Positions 39,930 to 51,961 of a stretch of DNA of 64,000 nt are shown piece after piece. Within the stretch, counting starts at the first letter, position 1. Each line of letters starts with the position of its first letter. This DNA is from Pontederia crassipes (lineage: Eukaryota > Streptophyta > Magnoliopsida > Commelinales > Pontederiaceae), in NCBI GenBank assembly GCA_030549335.1, contig JAUKPH010000018.1, forward strand, positions 7,378,001 to 7,442,000, read 5' to 3'. The translations under genes were made by a program, and so were the position numbers. A model generated the notes under the pieces. The model worked only from the letters and a program-made list of their open reading frames with translations, did no database searches and had not been told where the DNA came from.

Positions 39930-40672
39930 ATGAAGGTACGGTGCAGGAAAACACCTCATGTTCAAGGATTCTATATTTCAATGGATGTCACATTGAATGA
40001 ACAAGAAGATAAAGAAGATTCATTGTTTGATTTGTTCTCAATTCCTTTATTTGAGATATCAAATTCCACACATGTACCTCCTTCTTATTCCAACCATATG
40101 CGTAAAAATCCTTTTGAACTTAGGGTTGAACGAATTGCTAGAACACTTATGCATGAATCTATGACTAAACAATAAATGCACCACATGTGGAAGCCAATTT
40201 TTCCTTAATAATATGATATTTGACAAGGTGTGTAAAAGAAGGACGGGGAATGTTCCCAAACCTATGCAGATCCAAGAGTCCAACTCAAATTATTTGAATG
40301 ATGTCCACACTTCTAAACTTAGATTGCAAGAATATGAACCTTATGTTAATAATCTTAAACATAGACCTTACAATTTCTATTATAAAAGAAACTAAAAAAT
40401 TCACAAAGCAACCATTGTACCCTCTTGCAAAAGTTTTATCATTTAAAAATATTTCTCTAAACACACGGAGCCTTTTTTTGTAAGTCTAAATGTTATAACC
40501 AAACCTATCTCTTTATCTAAGGTTTTATCCAATGGAAAATGGAAAAAGCTATTAATGCAAACATGGAGACATTAGAAAAGAACTATTTAAAGAAAAAAAA
40601 ATCAAGTTGTAAGTGGGTGTACAAAGTGAAATATAGAGAAAATGGACACTAAACAAAATTGATCTATAGTTA
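39930..40672 (+). pseudogene. Ty1/copia pol relic (integrase C-term to RT start)
   Basis: The plus-strand frame includes FYISMDVT near 39985, matching the F-Y-V-T-M-D-V-T motif found after the copia integrase core. Further on, EKAINANMETLEKN and CKWVYKVKYRENG (about 40540-40650) match the start of the copia reverse transcriptase domain. Stops and frame changes separate them. Just upstream (39780-39930) a GC-rich piece reads as a short coiled coil (ALEKQKEDTIKVLDS) with two stops and may have another origin. Confidence 0.68.
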
Positions 40673-41771
40673 CAAATTATTTCGTGAATATAAGTTCAAA
40701 TATCATGATTATAAATTATTAGTCACAAATAAAATGATGGCAGCATCTCATGGATATTGATGGCATTGCAACTTATTAGTAGCCACAAAAATGATTTTTA
40801 TGGCAATAAATATCATTTTAAGCACAAATATTTATGTAGATATTTAACATTAACAAATGTGGATAACGATATCATCCATGTAAAATACCTCGATAATGAC
40901 AATGAAATTTTTGTGGACATTATTGATTAACTTTCATGGTTAATTATGTTTGTGATTACTAACAAATTTTGTTTCCACAAATAATTTATAACAATTATGA
41001 GTAGAATTTTTATGATACCAAAACTAAAAATGATTGATCATTTTTTATTATTAATTAAAAACCATTTTATAGGTAAAAGTAATTTTGTCATAAATATTCT
41101 AATGAAAAATACATAAAACAATTGACTAGAACCATTCCATAAAATAAAAAATAAAAATTGAAATGATCAATTTTTATAAATTTTCATGAATCATAGGATT
41201 AAATGATAATATTTCATGTAAAATAAAAATATTAATAAATTCCAACTACATTATTAAAGGAATTTTACGACATAACAACACAAAGAAATAAATTCTAAAA
41301 AAAGTTAACATAATCTAACTTTTATAATTGAAAGAAAGCTTCTTACTTCTTTTTCATCTTTCTTTAAAAATCCTTCATCGCAACCATCTTTTGTTGTTGA
41401 TCTTGAATTTGTTCTTTTTTATCAATAAGTGCCCCTATAGATTTCATAAGTTAATGCTTAACCAACTCATATCAACAATTGAAACCAAGCTCAATACTCA
41501 AGATCAACTAATTCAATCCTTACAGGCCCACGTGACCCAATTGAAGGACCACATTATAAAAACCTTTGAGATTACTCCTCGGCAACCTCTTGACATTCAA
41601 CGTAAATTTGATGAGATGGAGGTGAAAATTAAAACACTAGAAAAGAAAGTTGCAGACTTTTCTTCTCAAATAGATGTGTCTCCAAAGGACCGCATCACTG
41701 AAAATTCCCAATTATCGTGTGTCCATGCAACTATCAAAAGTAGAGGCCACGTAGACATTATCAACGAAGAA
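40673..41771. other. AT-rich spacer with one unidentified coiled-coil frame
   Basis: The first 650 bases are AT-rich with repeated words such as CCACAAAAATGATTTTTATG and no bounded element. A plus-strand frame begins at 41328 and runs into the CACTA element at 41772, ending at 41918. Its middle (TIETKLNTQDQLIQSLQAHV, KIKTLEKKVADFSSQ) predicts a coiled coil. I do not recognise it; a gag fragment is possible. The CACTA insertion supplies its last ~48 codons. Confidence 0.4.
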
Positions 41772-43336
41772 CACTACAAGAAAAAGGCTGATTACAGATT
41801 ATCAAAATCCTCTGTAATCAGCACCAAAATCGTCTCTAATCAGACGGATTTATCGACGGAACCGATCCGTCAAAAAAACGATCGTCGCAAATCATTTTTT
41901 GACGTAGAAAATTCGTAAAACGTATCGACGGTTATTGATGATTTTGACTGCCGAAAGTTCCGACGGTCATCACAACTGTCGAACTCTCGGCAGTCACAAC
42001 CGTTGCAAAGAAGTTTTAAAATATAAAAAATTAGCCGGCCGGCCGCGGCAAGATCCGGCCGCCGAATCATGTCGGCTGGCAGCCGATCAGGCCGCGGCCG
42101 GCCAGATCACGCCGGCATGGCGGCCGGCCAGATTTGACCGCTGGCGGCCGGCCAGATCGGGCCACGGCCAAATCCGACCGTCGGATTGCACGAACAGCCG
42201 AATCTGGCCGTGGGCGGCAGCAGATCTGGTCGGGAGGAAGGATCCGGCCGCCTGCGGGGCAGGATTCGGCCCCCTGCGTGGCAGGATCCGACCGCCAGGC
42301 GGCTAGATTCGGTAGGCAGGCGGCCGGATCGGCTGCCTATCGGCCGATCTGGCTGCGGCGGCCACATTCTAGAGAGAGAGAGAGAAGGGTGCGCGAGGGT
42401 CATCGGCGATCGTCGTCCGGGAGGGAGAGGGTCGCCGACCGGGAGGTAGTCGGGCAAGTGAGGTCGTCGAGGGAGAGAGAGAGGAGAGAGGAGAGAGTGG
42501 AGAGAGAAGTATATAGGAGTGGGATTGAGAAGTATATATATATATATATATATATATAAATATGTGTGTGTGTGTGTGTGTGTGGAAAGATGAGAAAGCG
42601 GAAAAATGAAAAAAAAGCGGGATAGTGAAATTTTAATTACCGACGGCTCTGACCATTGGAAAAGTAAATATTAATTATTTTTAAAGTTACCGACAGTTGT
42701 GACTGTCAAAAATTATTTAATTATAAAAATAAAATACTATATATAGCTATATATAATATTTATTTTTTATTTTATCGACGGTTTGAACTATCGCTAAGTA
42801 TTATCGACGGTTGTGATGGTTCGAACTGTCGCTAATTATATTAATAAAATACTCCTCATATTATATTATTATACATTTACCAATGGTTACGATCGTCGGA
42901 AATTATGGCGGATAGATATCCGTCGGAAACATCGACGTTCCTAATCGTCGAAAAATAAAATAATAATATAACAAATTATATAATTTATTATTTTCATTTT
43001 TGACAATTGTAATCATTGAAAACCCGTCCGAAATTATCGGAAATATCGACGTTCCTAATCGTCTAAAAATAAAATAATAATATAACAAATTATTTAATTT
43101 ATTATTTTCATTTCTGACGGTTGTAACCATCGGAAATTCCGTCAGAAATTACGAAATATCGATTTTCCAAATTGTTAAAAAATAAAATAATAATATAATA
43201 AATTATATAATTTGTTATTTTCATTTCCGACGGTTGTGATCGTCGGAAATTCTATCGAAAATATTTTCATCACAAATTGCGACGGATTTCTATCGTCGGA
43301 AATTATCCGTCGAAAAATGACAATTTTCTTATAGTG
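41772..43336. mobile_element. Non-autonomous CACTA-like element, copy 2 (GC-rich core)
   Basis: Starts CACTACAAGAAAAAGG and ends, inverted, CACTATAAGAAAATTGTC, the canonical CACTA terminus. Subterminal zones at both ends carry many CGACGG/CCGTCG words. The core (42035-42480) is very GC-rich with repeated GGCCGGCCAGATC-like words and then a GA-rich tract, followed by (TA)n(TG)n at 42533-42582. Layout and core match 26503-27863, so they are one family. No transposase is present. The 3-bp flanks (GAA, ATG) do not match. Confidence 0.8.
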
Positions 43337-43379
43337 ATGAGTGCTTAATAAATAACACGTTATCCCCTTAACTTTGATT

Positions 43380-43745
43380 GTATTCCATGGCTAGCATAAC
43401 TATTGCAAACCATTCAAATCATAGTCATGGTGATTGTTTAAGGCCATACAATACTTTTTTCAGCTTACAAACACTGTGTGTGACCTAATTCATTTTATAT
43501 CCTAGTGGAACCTCCCTATAGATCTTTTCTTCTAACTCTCCATGTAAAAACACATTCTTGATATCAAATTGATACAACCACAATTAGCAGTTAATGATTG
43601 TAACACTATAACTATATGCATCTTTGCAACCAGAGAAAATATCTTTAGATAGTCAATTTCATATGTGTATCCTTTGACTACCAACCTTGCCTTGTATCTC
43701 TCAATTGACAACATAATGGTTGACAGCCACAAGTTAATAACCACA
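43380..43745 (-). pseudogene. Ty1/copia reverse transcriptase fragment
   Basis: The minus strand reads IERYKARLVVKGYT, then IDYLKIFSLVAKMHIVIVLQ, then after a frame change KNVFLHGELEEKIYREVP and KLKKVLYGLKQSP. These are successive copia RT blocks (YKARLVAKG, DYxETFSPV, NAFLHGxL, LYGLKQSP). Frameshifts and a stop make it a relic. It directly abuts the CACTA copy ending at 43336. Confidence 0.82.
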
Positions 43746-44400
43746 ACATGTTAGTTTGTGGTAATAACCATATATTGTAGTCATGATTAGTATTTTTGTG
43801 AGTATTAATGAATTTGTAACTATAAATAATTTGTATCATGACAATAATGATTCATCGATTGCTATCAAGATTTATTTTGTGGCAAAAGTAATTGCCACAA
43901 TCTTGACTTTGTAATAAATTATATTCTTTATCATTAATATTAGTCATAAAATTTCATAATTAATTGTTGAAGGAAACATTAACACGTATTTGTACATTTT
44001 TAAAATTTGCAGCAAATGATATAAAAGTTATTTTTATAAAAATTTAATGTGTGATTAATACTTTATTAATATTCAAGAACTATCATTTTAACATAACTAA
44101 TTGTAGACGGATATATTTTGTTGATAAAATTACAATAATAAAAGATAAACTAAATACCTTATATTTTAAAATTTAATATTTATTTATGTTAATGGTTAGA
44201 AGATATTTTTTTATTTATCTGTGATAATATTTATTTATGTTAATACTTAAATGATAAACTTAATTCTTTATTTTCTATTTTTATGTATCTCTAACTTTTA
44301 AAAAATCATTTAATATTGGTTATGATTTAGGTTATATATATACATATTTATAACTAGTGATTAAAATGTGAATAAAATATTTATTATTCTAGATAAAAAG
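43746..44400. other. AT-rich spacer
   Basis: No gene or bounded element recognised. Words such as CCACAA and TTGTGGTAATAACC recur here and, inverted, around 40.7 kb, hinting at a shared dispersed repeat. Confidence 0.4.
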
Positions 44401-45278
44401 ATAATGTGTTTTCCATCCTTTTACTGCCAAAAAGGACTTCTGCCTCACGCGCGGAGGTGATCGTCAAAGGCCACCCAACGCACAGAGGTGCGACGGCCGC
44501 CTCCACGCGTGAGGTGGCTAGGAGATCAGCTCCGCATAGGGGCAGCCATCGAGAGTCGCCTCCATGCGTGACGCAGTTGTCAAGCCGGCTCTCGCACGGA
44601 GGCAACCCTTAACGGCCGCCCCAACGCATGAGACGGTCGTCGAGCCACCTCTCGCACAAATGTGATCACTGACGCATTGGGGCAGCCATCGGGGGCCGCC
44701 CCCCGTGCATGAGGCGGTCGTCCAGCTGCCTCCGCGCATGAGGCAGTCATCGAGCTGCCTCTCACATGGAGGCAGCCCTTGGCGGCGGCCTCTCGCCCCG
44801 ACGGCCGCCTCTCGCGCTGAGGCGGCCCACGCGTGGACGTTTCGCTCGACGATCCATTGGCGCACAAGGTCAAGGATCTCGAGAACATTGTTGTCCATGG
44901 CGGCGGCGATAGCAGAGACCACACAGCTCAGGGACAAGCAATCTCCTCGCAATGCATTTGGATCCGAAGGTGGCCGCTCGAAGGTGAAGCAGTCCTAGAA
45001 CTTCGCGAGGAAGTTACTATTGCAGATGTCGACTAGGATAAAGATGGAGGTGCAGGGGCTAATGTCATCGCGTGTGGGCTTTAGGGATCCCGCATGCAGG
45101 AGTGAGCGCAAGATGAGCGTGCTGACGTCCAGCGCGCAGCAGATGGAGCTCAAGGGCTCCGGTTTCACAACAAGGCATCAGACGAAAGGTAGGGCGGAAG
45201 GCCGCTGTGAAGCGGTTCAACCAATTCGCGTTCGACGGGAGGCTCCCAAGGGAAACTTCGGCCGTTGTAGCTATAAGC
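44400..45278. repeat. GC-rich minisatellite and unidentified GC-rich sequence
   Basis: From 44440 to about 44820 degenerate units recur around CGCATGAGGCGGTCGTCGAG and CCTCTCGCACGGAGGCAGCC. From 44820 to 45278 the DNA is GC-rich and non-repetitive, with mixed frames on both strands; the longest run without a recognised domain. It could be a decayed retroelement or a captured gene fragment. I do not assign a function. It is cut by the hAT insertion at 45287. Confidence 0.5.
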
Positions 45279-45286
45279 ATTGGACA

Positions 45287-46622
45287 TAGGGATGGCAATA
45301 TTCCCCGCCCCCCGCGGGGCCCCGCGGGGATTCCCCGTTCGGGGCCCCGCATTCGGGGATTTTTTCCCCGCGGGGGGGGGGGGGGGGGGGATGGGGGCCA
45401 ACCTGCCCCTGGCCCCCCTTTCGGGGATCGGGACGGGGTGAACTATCCCCGCCCCGTCGGATCCCCGAATCCCCGATAATATTTTTAATTAATAATTTAT
45501 TATAATTATATTTATTACATTTCATCTCAACCGTTCATTTTGTACATATATATAACATAAAACTCTAAACTCAATACACAGCAGCCTCACAATCTCACAT
45601 TCTCACAATCGTCGATGTCGAGGGCCGCCGTCGTCGGTCGTCATCGATGTCGAGCGCCGCCATCGTCGGTCGTCGTCGATGTCGAGGGCCGCCATCGTCG
45701 ATCGTCATCGATATCGAGGGACGATGGGGCCGACGATATGTCGAGGGACGATGGGGCCATCATCGTCGGTCGTCATCGATGTCGAGGGCCGCCATCGTCT
45801 CGAGGGCATCGGGGATCCGGGCAGGTCGATCCGATCGTCGTCGATCTGCTCATCGTCGGCGGCGGCGTCATCGATTCGATCGATCCGGTCATCATCATCG
45901 GCGACGGCGTCATCGTGGATCGTCGTTGAGGGTGGTGTCGCCGTCGTCTAGGGCCGCCGTCGTCTAGGGCCGCCGTCATCGTCGTCGAGGGCGTCGTAAT
46001 CGGTGAGGATGTCGTCATCGGCGAGGGCATAGTCGTCTAGGGCATTGTTGATCTGTTCGATCCGGTCGGTGGTGGCGGCATCATCGTGGGTCGTCGAGGG
46101 CCGCCATCATCGTCGACACGAGGGCCACCATCGTCGTCGTCGGCCGCCATCGGCGGCGGCGGCGAAATGGGCGGCGGCCGAAATGGGAGGCGGCCGAAAT
46201 GGGCGAAATGTGAAATCGGCCGAAAGGGCGGCGGCGCCTCTGCGCAATGTGGACGGGCGGCGGCGAAATCGCCTCTGCGTCGGGTGCGCAGAGGCGATTT
46301 CGTCGGGTGCGCAGAGGCGAAATCGTCTCTGCACACGATTCGCCTATGCGCATAGTGCGCAGAGGTGATCGTGCGCAAAGGTGATCGTACACAAAGGTGA
46401 TCACCTCTGCGCCTTTTTTTAATTGTGATATTTGTTTTGTAATTTTTTAAAATTTTTTTAATAAAAAATTTAGGGAATCGGGTCCCCGCGGGGATTCGGG
46501 GCCCCGCAGGGATCGGGGCGGGGGATAAAATTTCCCACGGATCGAGGATTCGGGGCGGGGTCGGGGGTGGAGGCGGGTCGTCGGGGTCGGGGCGGCCCGA
46601 ACAGTGGCGGGTGCCATCCCTA
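45287..46622. mobile_element. Non-autonomous hAT element with perfect 8-bp duplication, GC-rich
   Basis: Ends TAGGGATGGCAATATTCCCC and, inverted, TAGGGATGGCACCCGCCACT. The target duplication ATTGGACA occurs at 45279-45286 and 46623-46630, exact. Subterminal zones are rich in CCCCG/CGGGG, with a poly-G run at 45372-45390. The interior (45610-46130) is a minisatellite around GTCATCGATGTCGAGGGCCG, followed by repeats of GCGCAGAGGCGA near 46220-46400. Many long overlapping frames on both strands arise from this repeat composition; none shows a transposase. Confidence 0.88.
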
Positions 46623-46824
46623 ATTGGACACCTTTGATTCATTTTTTAAAAAGAGGAAACCTCACTTTTATGATTAGGTTACTCTATTATGATTAAGAGA
46701 CGGTCATAAATGTTTTTTTATGTAGGATTAAACTAGATTCGGAGATAAGAACCCCACATTTTTTATTTTAGTTGATTATTCTTATATCATGCTCATTAAA
46801 ATTTCTTTGATTATCAAATTTTTT

Positions 46825-47967
46825 TGGGTTTTTTTCGCTAACCTCCCATGAACTATGAATTTTTCTGTGTCTACCCATGTCTTTCGAATATTCCGCTGAC
46901 CCTCCCCTCCCCCCGAACTATACTGCTTTTTTCACTTGTTCATCCGTCAACCTTAGTTAAATTTTCTATTTTTATTTATGAAATGACCAAATTACCCCCA
47001 AAACTTAAAATTATATAAATAGTAAATATAAAAAATGCTGGTCTACGTGAGGCCCCCCTTGCGACGACGTCACGCGCCGGAGACATCATGTCATTGGCGT
47101 CCCGAAGGGTGTCGGGTTGGAGCGGCCACTGTTCTTCCCCGTCGATGATGACCTCACTCCATCACCGTTGGACGCAGACGCGGACGACGCCATCAGCTCA
47201 TCCCGCTCGACCTCCTGCGTATAATCTCTCACTAGGCCTCTCACCCCCCCATTCGAGTGTGCCGATGAGATGGGGGGAGGGGGGTTTCGCTAGCGCGCGG
47301 GAGGGGGACGCTGCCTCCCTGCGACGAGATCATAGAGGAGGGGCATCCCCCTCCCCCGCGATCTTGTCGACGATGAGATGGGGGGTATGTGATATCATCG
47401 CCGGAGATCGCACGTCGGGGGCCCCCTTGTGACCTGTGATCTCATCGTCGATGACGAGATTGCAATCCCGTCTCCTTGCGATCTCGTCTCATCGTTGGAG
47501 ATCGCAGGTCAAGAAGGGGTCCCCTTGCGACTTGTGATCTCATCGCCGACGAGATCGCAGGGCTCTCCCCGTGCAATCTCGTCGCCGGCGACGAGATCAC
47601 AAGGGGGGACGCCCCCTCGACCTTGCTGGCGTGCATGAGGGGGCATCGTCCCCCTTGCGACCTCGTCGGCGAGGTCGCAACTGGCAAGATGGGGGGCGTT
47701 GCCCCTCTAACGCCCCCGATGAAGTAAATTTTTTTATTTTTATAATATATTTTTTATATTTTTTTAATATTTGATGATACGAGGGAGGGGTAATTTAGTC
47801 ATTTCATAAACTAAAAAGATAAAAATTAACGAAAAAGTTGACAAAGTTTAACGGATAAATTTAAGTGGAAAAGGCGGTATAATTCAAGAGGGGTCAGCGG
47901 AATATTCGAAAGACGTGGGTAGACGCGAAAAATGTTCGTAGTTCAGGGGGGTTAGCGGAAAAAATCC
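46825..47967. mobile_element. Mutator-like element (MULE) with long inverted ends
   Basis: The left 130 or so bases and the inverted right end align over most of their length, with shared blocks CGCTAACC, TCTACCCA, GTCTTTCGAATATTCCGCTG and CACTT. A 9-bp flank AAATTTTTT appears on both sides (46816-46824, 47968-47976), the MULE duplication length, though its low complexity weakens it. The core (47040-47715) is GC-rich and built of palindromic units such as CTCGTCGCCGGCGACGAG with TTGCGAC/GTCGCAA. No MULE transposase is present. The core could be amplified captured DNA. Confidence 0.75.
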
Positions 47968-47979
47968 AAATTTTTTATC

Positions 47980-48970
47980 AATAAATCTTATTCATAGTTA
48001 TATGGATTTGTAAAAGTTCCTTGTGTTTTTAAGTTTGTCATTCAAATCTTTTTAAATAGGTTATTGTAACATTTTACCATTCTTCTAGTCTTCTTCTAAT
48101 TAAAGTTTTTTCTTATTAAATTACTTTTATGTTATTATTTTAATTCTTTTAATTATCATAGTTATATAAAAGTGATGCATTATATTCATTTTCATGTCAT
48201 TTGGTTTATTCAATCTTTTTTAGAATTTAATACATATTTTATGAATTATTTCTAATATGTATCAAATTTCTTGATTTTATTTGTACAATTATTTTCTTTA
48301 ATTTTATAAGAAAAATAAAATTTTTAATGAATTATTTATTTTTTTATGTATCTATCTTCATTCCCTTCAATGAAATTTATTTTAACTTGCAAGTTTTTTC
48401 TTCTTCAATGTTGAGCAACAAGATTGAAATCTTCCTTTAACAATATTTGATTATTGGTAACTCTTTTTCCGTAAATATGCTCTTATGATTAAAAAATTTG
48501 ATTTATTATTATGTTAATTATTGGATGTTTATATTGTTAAATTGTAGAAGCTCTATATTGAGAACAATTTATTCATTTTTAGATGCTTTTATTAATTTGT
48601 TGCTTAAGAAGTTCTCCGTTTTTCACTCGCATCCTAGTTGTATCCTATAATTAATTTTATATATTTTTGTATTAATTTTATTTTTGAAAACTATACAGTA
48701 AGTACTAAGATTTTTACTTTTTATGTTAATTTATATGTACTAAGAATTTGCAGATGTATAAATGACACTAGGAAGATGATATTTGAGATCAATTATTATG
48801 CTTATTGGAAATACAAATGAGATTCTTAACAATGAAACTAGTAAGTTATAAAAGTTACTTGCATTGTTTATATCAAATTGATTGGCTTGATTTAGTTATA
48901 TGGATATTCTAATTATTTTTTACTAATTGATATTAATCTTTATTAAGCAAACTTATATATTATTTGTATT
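47980..48970. other. AT-rich intergenic DNA
   Basis: No recognisable gene, RNA or bounded repeat. Confidence 0.5.
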
Positions 48971-48975
48971 GATTA

Positions 48976-50076
48976 TGTAGGATCCCAAGGCACCAGGGGG
49001 TGAATTGGTGTTTAATACCGAAAATATCGATTTCACAAAATACGTCGCAGAAGTTTAAAGTCGATTCAACAATCTTTAAACCAAAACAAATCATATCACA
49101 AACATAATATGAGAATGAGGGGGAGAGAAAATGCAAACGATGATTGTTGACGAGGTTCGGCCATACCTTTCTCTACGTTCTCGTTCTGACATCTCGACCT
49201 CGAGATTCTCGAAGATTCCACTAAAACTCTTCCTTTGTTTCAAATGGAATAAGAAAAAAAGTCATTTACATCAATCACATTTTCTTCGCTTCGAGAGGTA
49301 AGGCACACCTCTTCTCCTAAGAAACTTATCTTTTTTCTTACTCAAGAGGTAAGATATGGAACTTCTTTTACACAGGAGCTCTCTTAATTTTTTTGATAAT
49401 GGTTTCTCTCTTTTATAATAACATGCTCATAAGAAGAGAAGAGAGAAAGAAGAGAAACTTAAATAATAACTTCAAGAGAAGGATATTCTTTTGATAACTT
49501 GAAGTTTTGATAACTTCAAGAGAACTTAATGCTTGGATGGATGCTCTTGCTTCAGACGTTGGCACTCCTTTTATAGGCTTCTACATGTGAAAAATTCGTT
49601 TAGAAAATTTTCCATAATTTTCTCCTTCAAAACTAGTCGTTACTGTTCATCACAACCGAGGACCTGTCGACCACACTTATGAACCGATCGATATAGATTC
49701 GACATTTTGATTTTTGCCCGGTGCATCGACCGGTCTATCGACCGGTGTAGTCTCGACATTGATCTGAGCAACTCATGCATTGACCGTTGTTCATTACTTC
49801 TACCGAAAGGTTGACCGACCTACACTATTTTGAGCATAACTTTTTGTACAGTTATCCAAATGAGATAATCTTGAATTCTGTGGATAGCTAACAAGATTCT
49901 CTACAATATTTATCATTCATGTGTAATCTAATAAAAACATAGTCAATTATTTAATCAAATTTTAGTGCATAAAGTTGTCTATTTTTATTTAAACTTTTTC
50001 AGCATATAAATTTAATCTTTCGAAGTTTGTAACATCAAAATATAATTTTATATGACACTAAAACTTTGCTCCAACA
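48976..50076. mobile_element. Solo LTR, 1101 bp
   Basis: Begins TGTAGGATCCC and ends GCTCCAACA, the TG...CA termini of an LTR. A perfect 5-bp duplication GATTA flanks it at 48971-48975 and 50077-50081. The sequence just inside, GGCACCAGGGGGTGAATTGG, and the later GACGAGGTTCGGCC resemble a widespread plant retrotransposon repeat. No internal region or second LTR is adjacent, so unequal recombination between LTRs probably removed the rest. Superfamily and orientation are unknown. Confidence 0.75.
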
Positions 50077-50479
50077 GATTAGGGCCTAATTTAATATAAA
50101 AGGAACAAGCTCCCCAACATTTGAATTCATTTCACAAATCTATTGAGGCAAATATAGGCGGCGAGTTTAAGATGTATAAGCATGTTCATTTCAAAGTGGG
50201 GAAATGATGGAGTCATGATGTATATGCAATTTATAATTGTGCATATATATAGACATTTTATTTTCAACTATTTTTTTGTCAATTTATTTTATAAGATGTC
50301 ATGATTGCTAAAAAAGCAAAGGTCATGAAAATTGTTGTATAATCTGAAGTAGAACCATCAATGACAGAGGAATAAATTTTTCAACAAGTAATGGGTACAA
50401 AATTAGAATATTGTTGATGTTTAGGTTACAGTCTTATCTACTCACTCGTGTCCTTTATCCTCCACTCTGAAGTCCATGT

Positions 50480-51202
50480 TCTTCTGAAAATCTTGTGGTC
50501 GGAAATAATGTTAAGGAACAAGGATTCTTGAGTCAATACTTATTTAAGAAGTTTGAGATTAAGCCATTGAGGAGGTTAAAATATTTTCTCGAAATGAAAG
50601 GTGCTCACTCTTGAAGCAAATTTTTATCTCTCAACAAAAGTATATCACAGAATTTTTCAATGAAATTGATAAAACAACATGCAAACTAAGAAGTACCCTC
50701 ATGAATCCTCTTCTTAAACTTAGTGCTCCAATAGATGGAGAAATGTATCAACAAACTTGTGAGAAAACTCATTTACTTATCTCACACAATGTTGCATAGT
50801 GCATATGCTTATGCATAATCAGAAGTTCATTTGCAAGCATCTTATATAGCATTACTATCTTAAGTGAACACTAGGGAAAGACATTTTATTTAGAAGGAAT
50901 GGAAACTTGATACTTGAAGATCAATTGTTGATAAAAGGTCAATTTCAAGATATTGCACATTGTATCTCATTAAGTGCAGTTGAATTGCGCACAATCCAAT
51001 ACAACACGATCAGAAGAAGCATATCAAAATTTATAGGTACTTTATCAAGGAGAAACTTGATAGTGGATTGATATGTACACCTTATATGCTTACGCAAAGT
51101 CAATTTGTTGATGTCCTTACCAAGAGTTTAAGTAACTCAAGTTTTTAGCTATTTTGTCCAAGTTGGGAATGAAGAATGCCTATTCACCAATTTAAGGGAG
51201 AG
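50480..51202 (+). pseudogene. Ty1/copia RT-RNase H relic ending at a polypurine tract
   Basis: The plus strand reads FEIKPLRRLKYFLEMKGAHS, then IFISQQKYITEFFNE, then LIYLSH and, close to the end, FVDVLTKSLSNSSF. These match the last blocks of copia pol. Several frame changes and stops intervene. A purine-rich AAGGGAGAG lies at about 51194-51202, just before a TG, as expected at a 3' LTR boundary. Confidence 0.8.
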
Positions 51203-51961
51203 TGTGAGAAATTATATGCAGGATTTTTTTTTATTTTAAGAGTTTTTTCTGCAATATATTATATTTATTAAAACCAATAGATTTTCTATTTCTAGCAAAG
51301 TTCCCCATGATTATGGTGTTTGATTTTAGTCTTCGAAATTTTATCTTTCATAATATGTTTGAAGATTCAACTTCGGTAAAGACAGAAATTAATAACAATT
51401 TTTGCTGCAATTTTTCACAATATTACTACTACATGTCTGCATCGATCAAGCCAATGGGATGAGTTCGATAGCAAAAAGCAAGCTCAATTGTGATGCAATC
51501 ATGCAAAAATCATGTCAGAATTCTTTGTTCCGAGTGTCTGGATTACTAAAGTTCAGGGTTTCCAAATCAGTTTTACTTACATCATACCGAGCAGAAGAAT
51601 GCTTAGTACAGCACAAACCATGTTGATTTCTGAATCATCAAATGTTCTTATGGGTCAAAAAGATGCCCAACAATTCAAAGAAAAATGATTATCAGAAAGC
51701 TGTTTTGATTGACAGTAAATGTACAGATGGTTAAGCCATGAATAAATGAACGCGAATAAGGAGATAAATGGATTCCTTCACCTGAAGCAAATCGCACACA
51801 GAGTAGAGAAAGAGAAAAAAAAAGATGGATATTACTGAACTAACAACATTCATCGATACTGTCTCTGTAGAGTATGAAAATTTCTTGCTATCAGCTACCG
51901 CTGAACAATTCATATCCTTCCGGAAAATTATTTCTCAAGAGGTTTGTTTGTAGATCGTGAA
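51203..51961. other. Possible decayed LTR remnant and RhoGDI 3' flank
   Basis: The sequence after the polypurine tract starts TGTGAGAAATTATATG and may be LTR, but no second copy is present to confirm it. The part nearest 51961 should be the RhoGDI 3' UTR. Confidence 0.35.

Noticed and set aside
45605..46642. Several overlapping frames of 75-200 residues in the hAT element
   Set aside because: All are translations of a CG-rich minisatellite in different frames and strands, with no domain.
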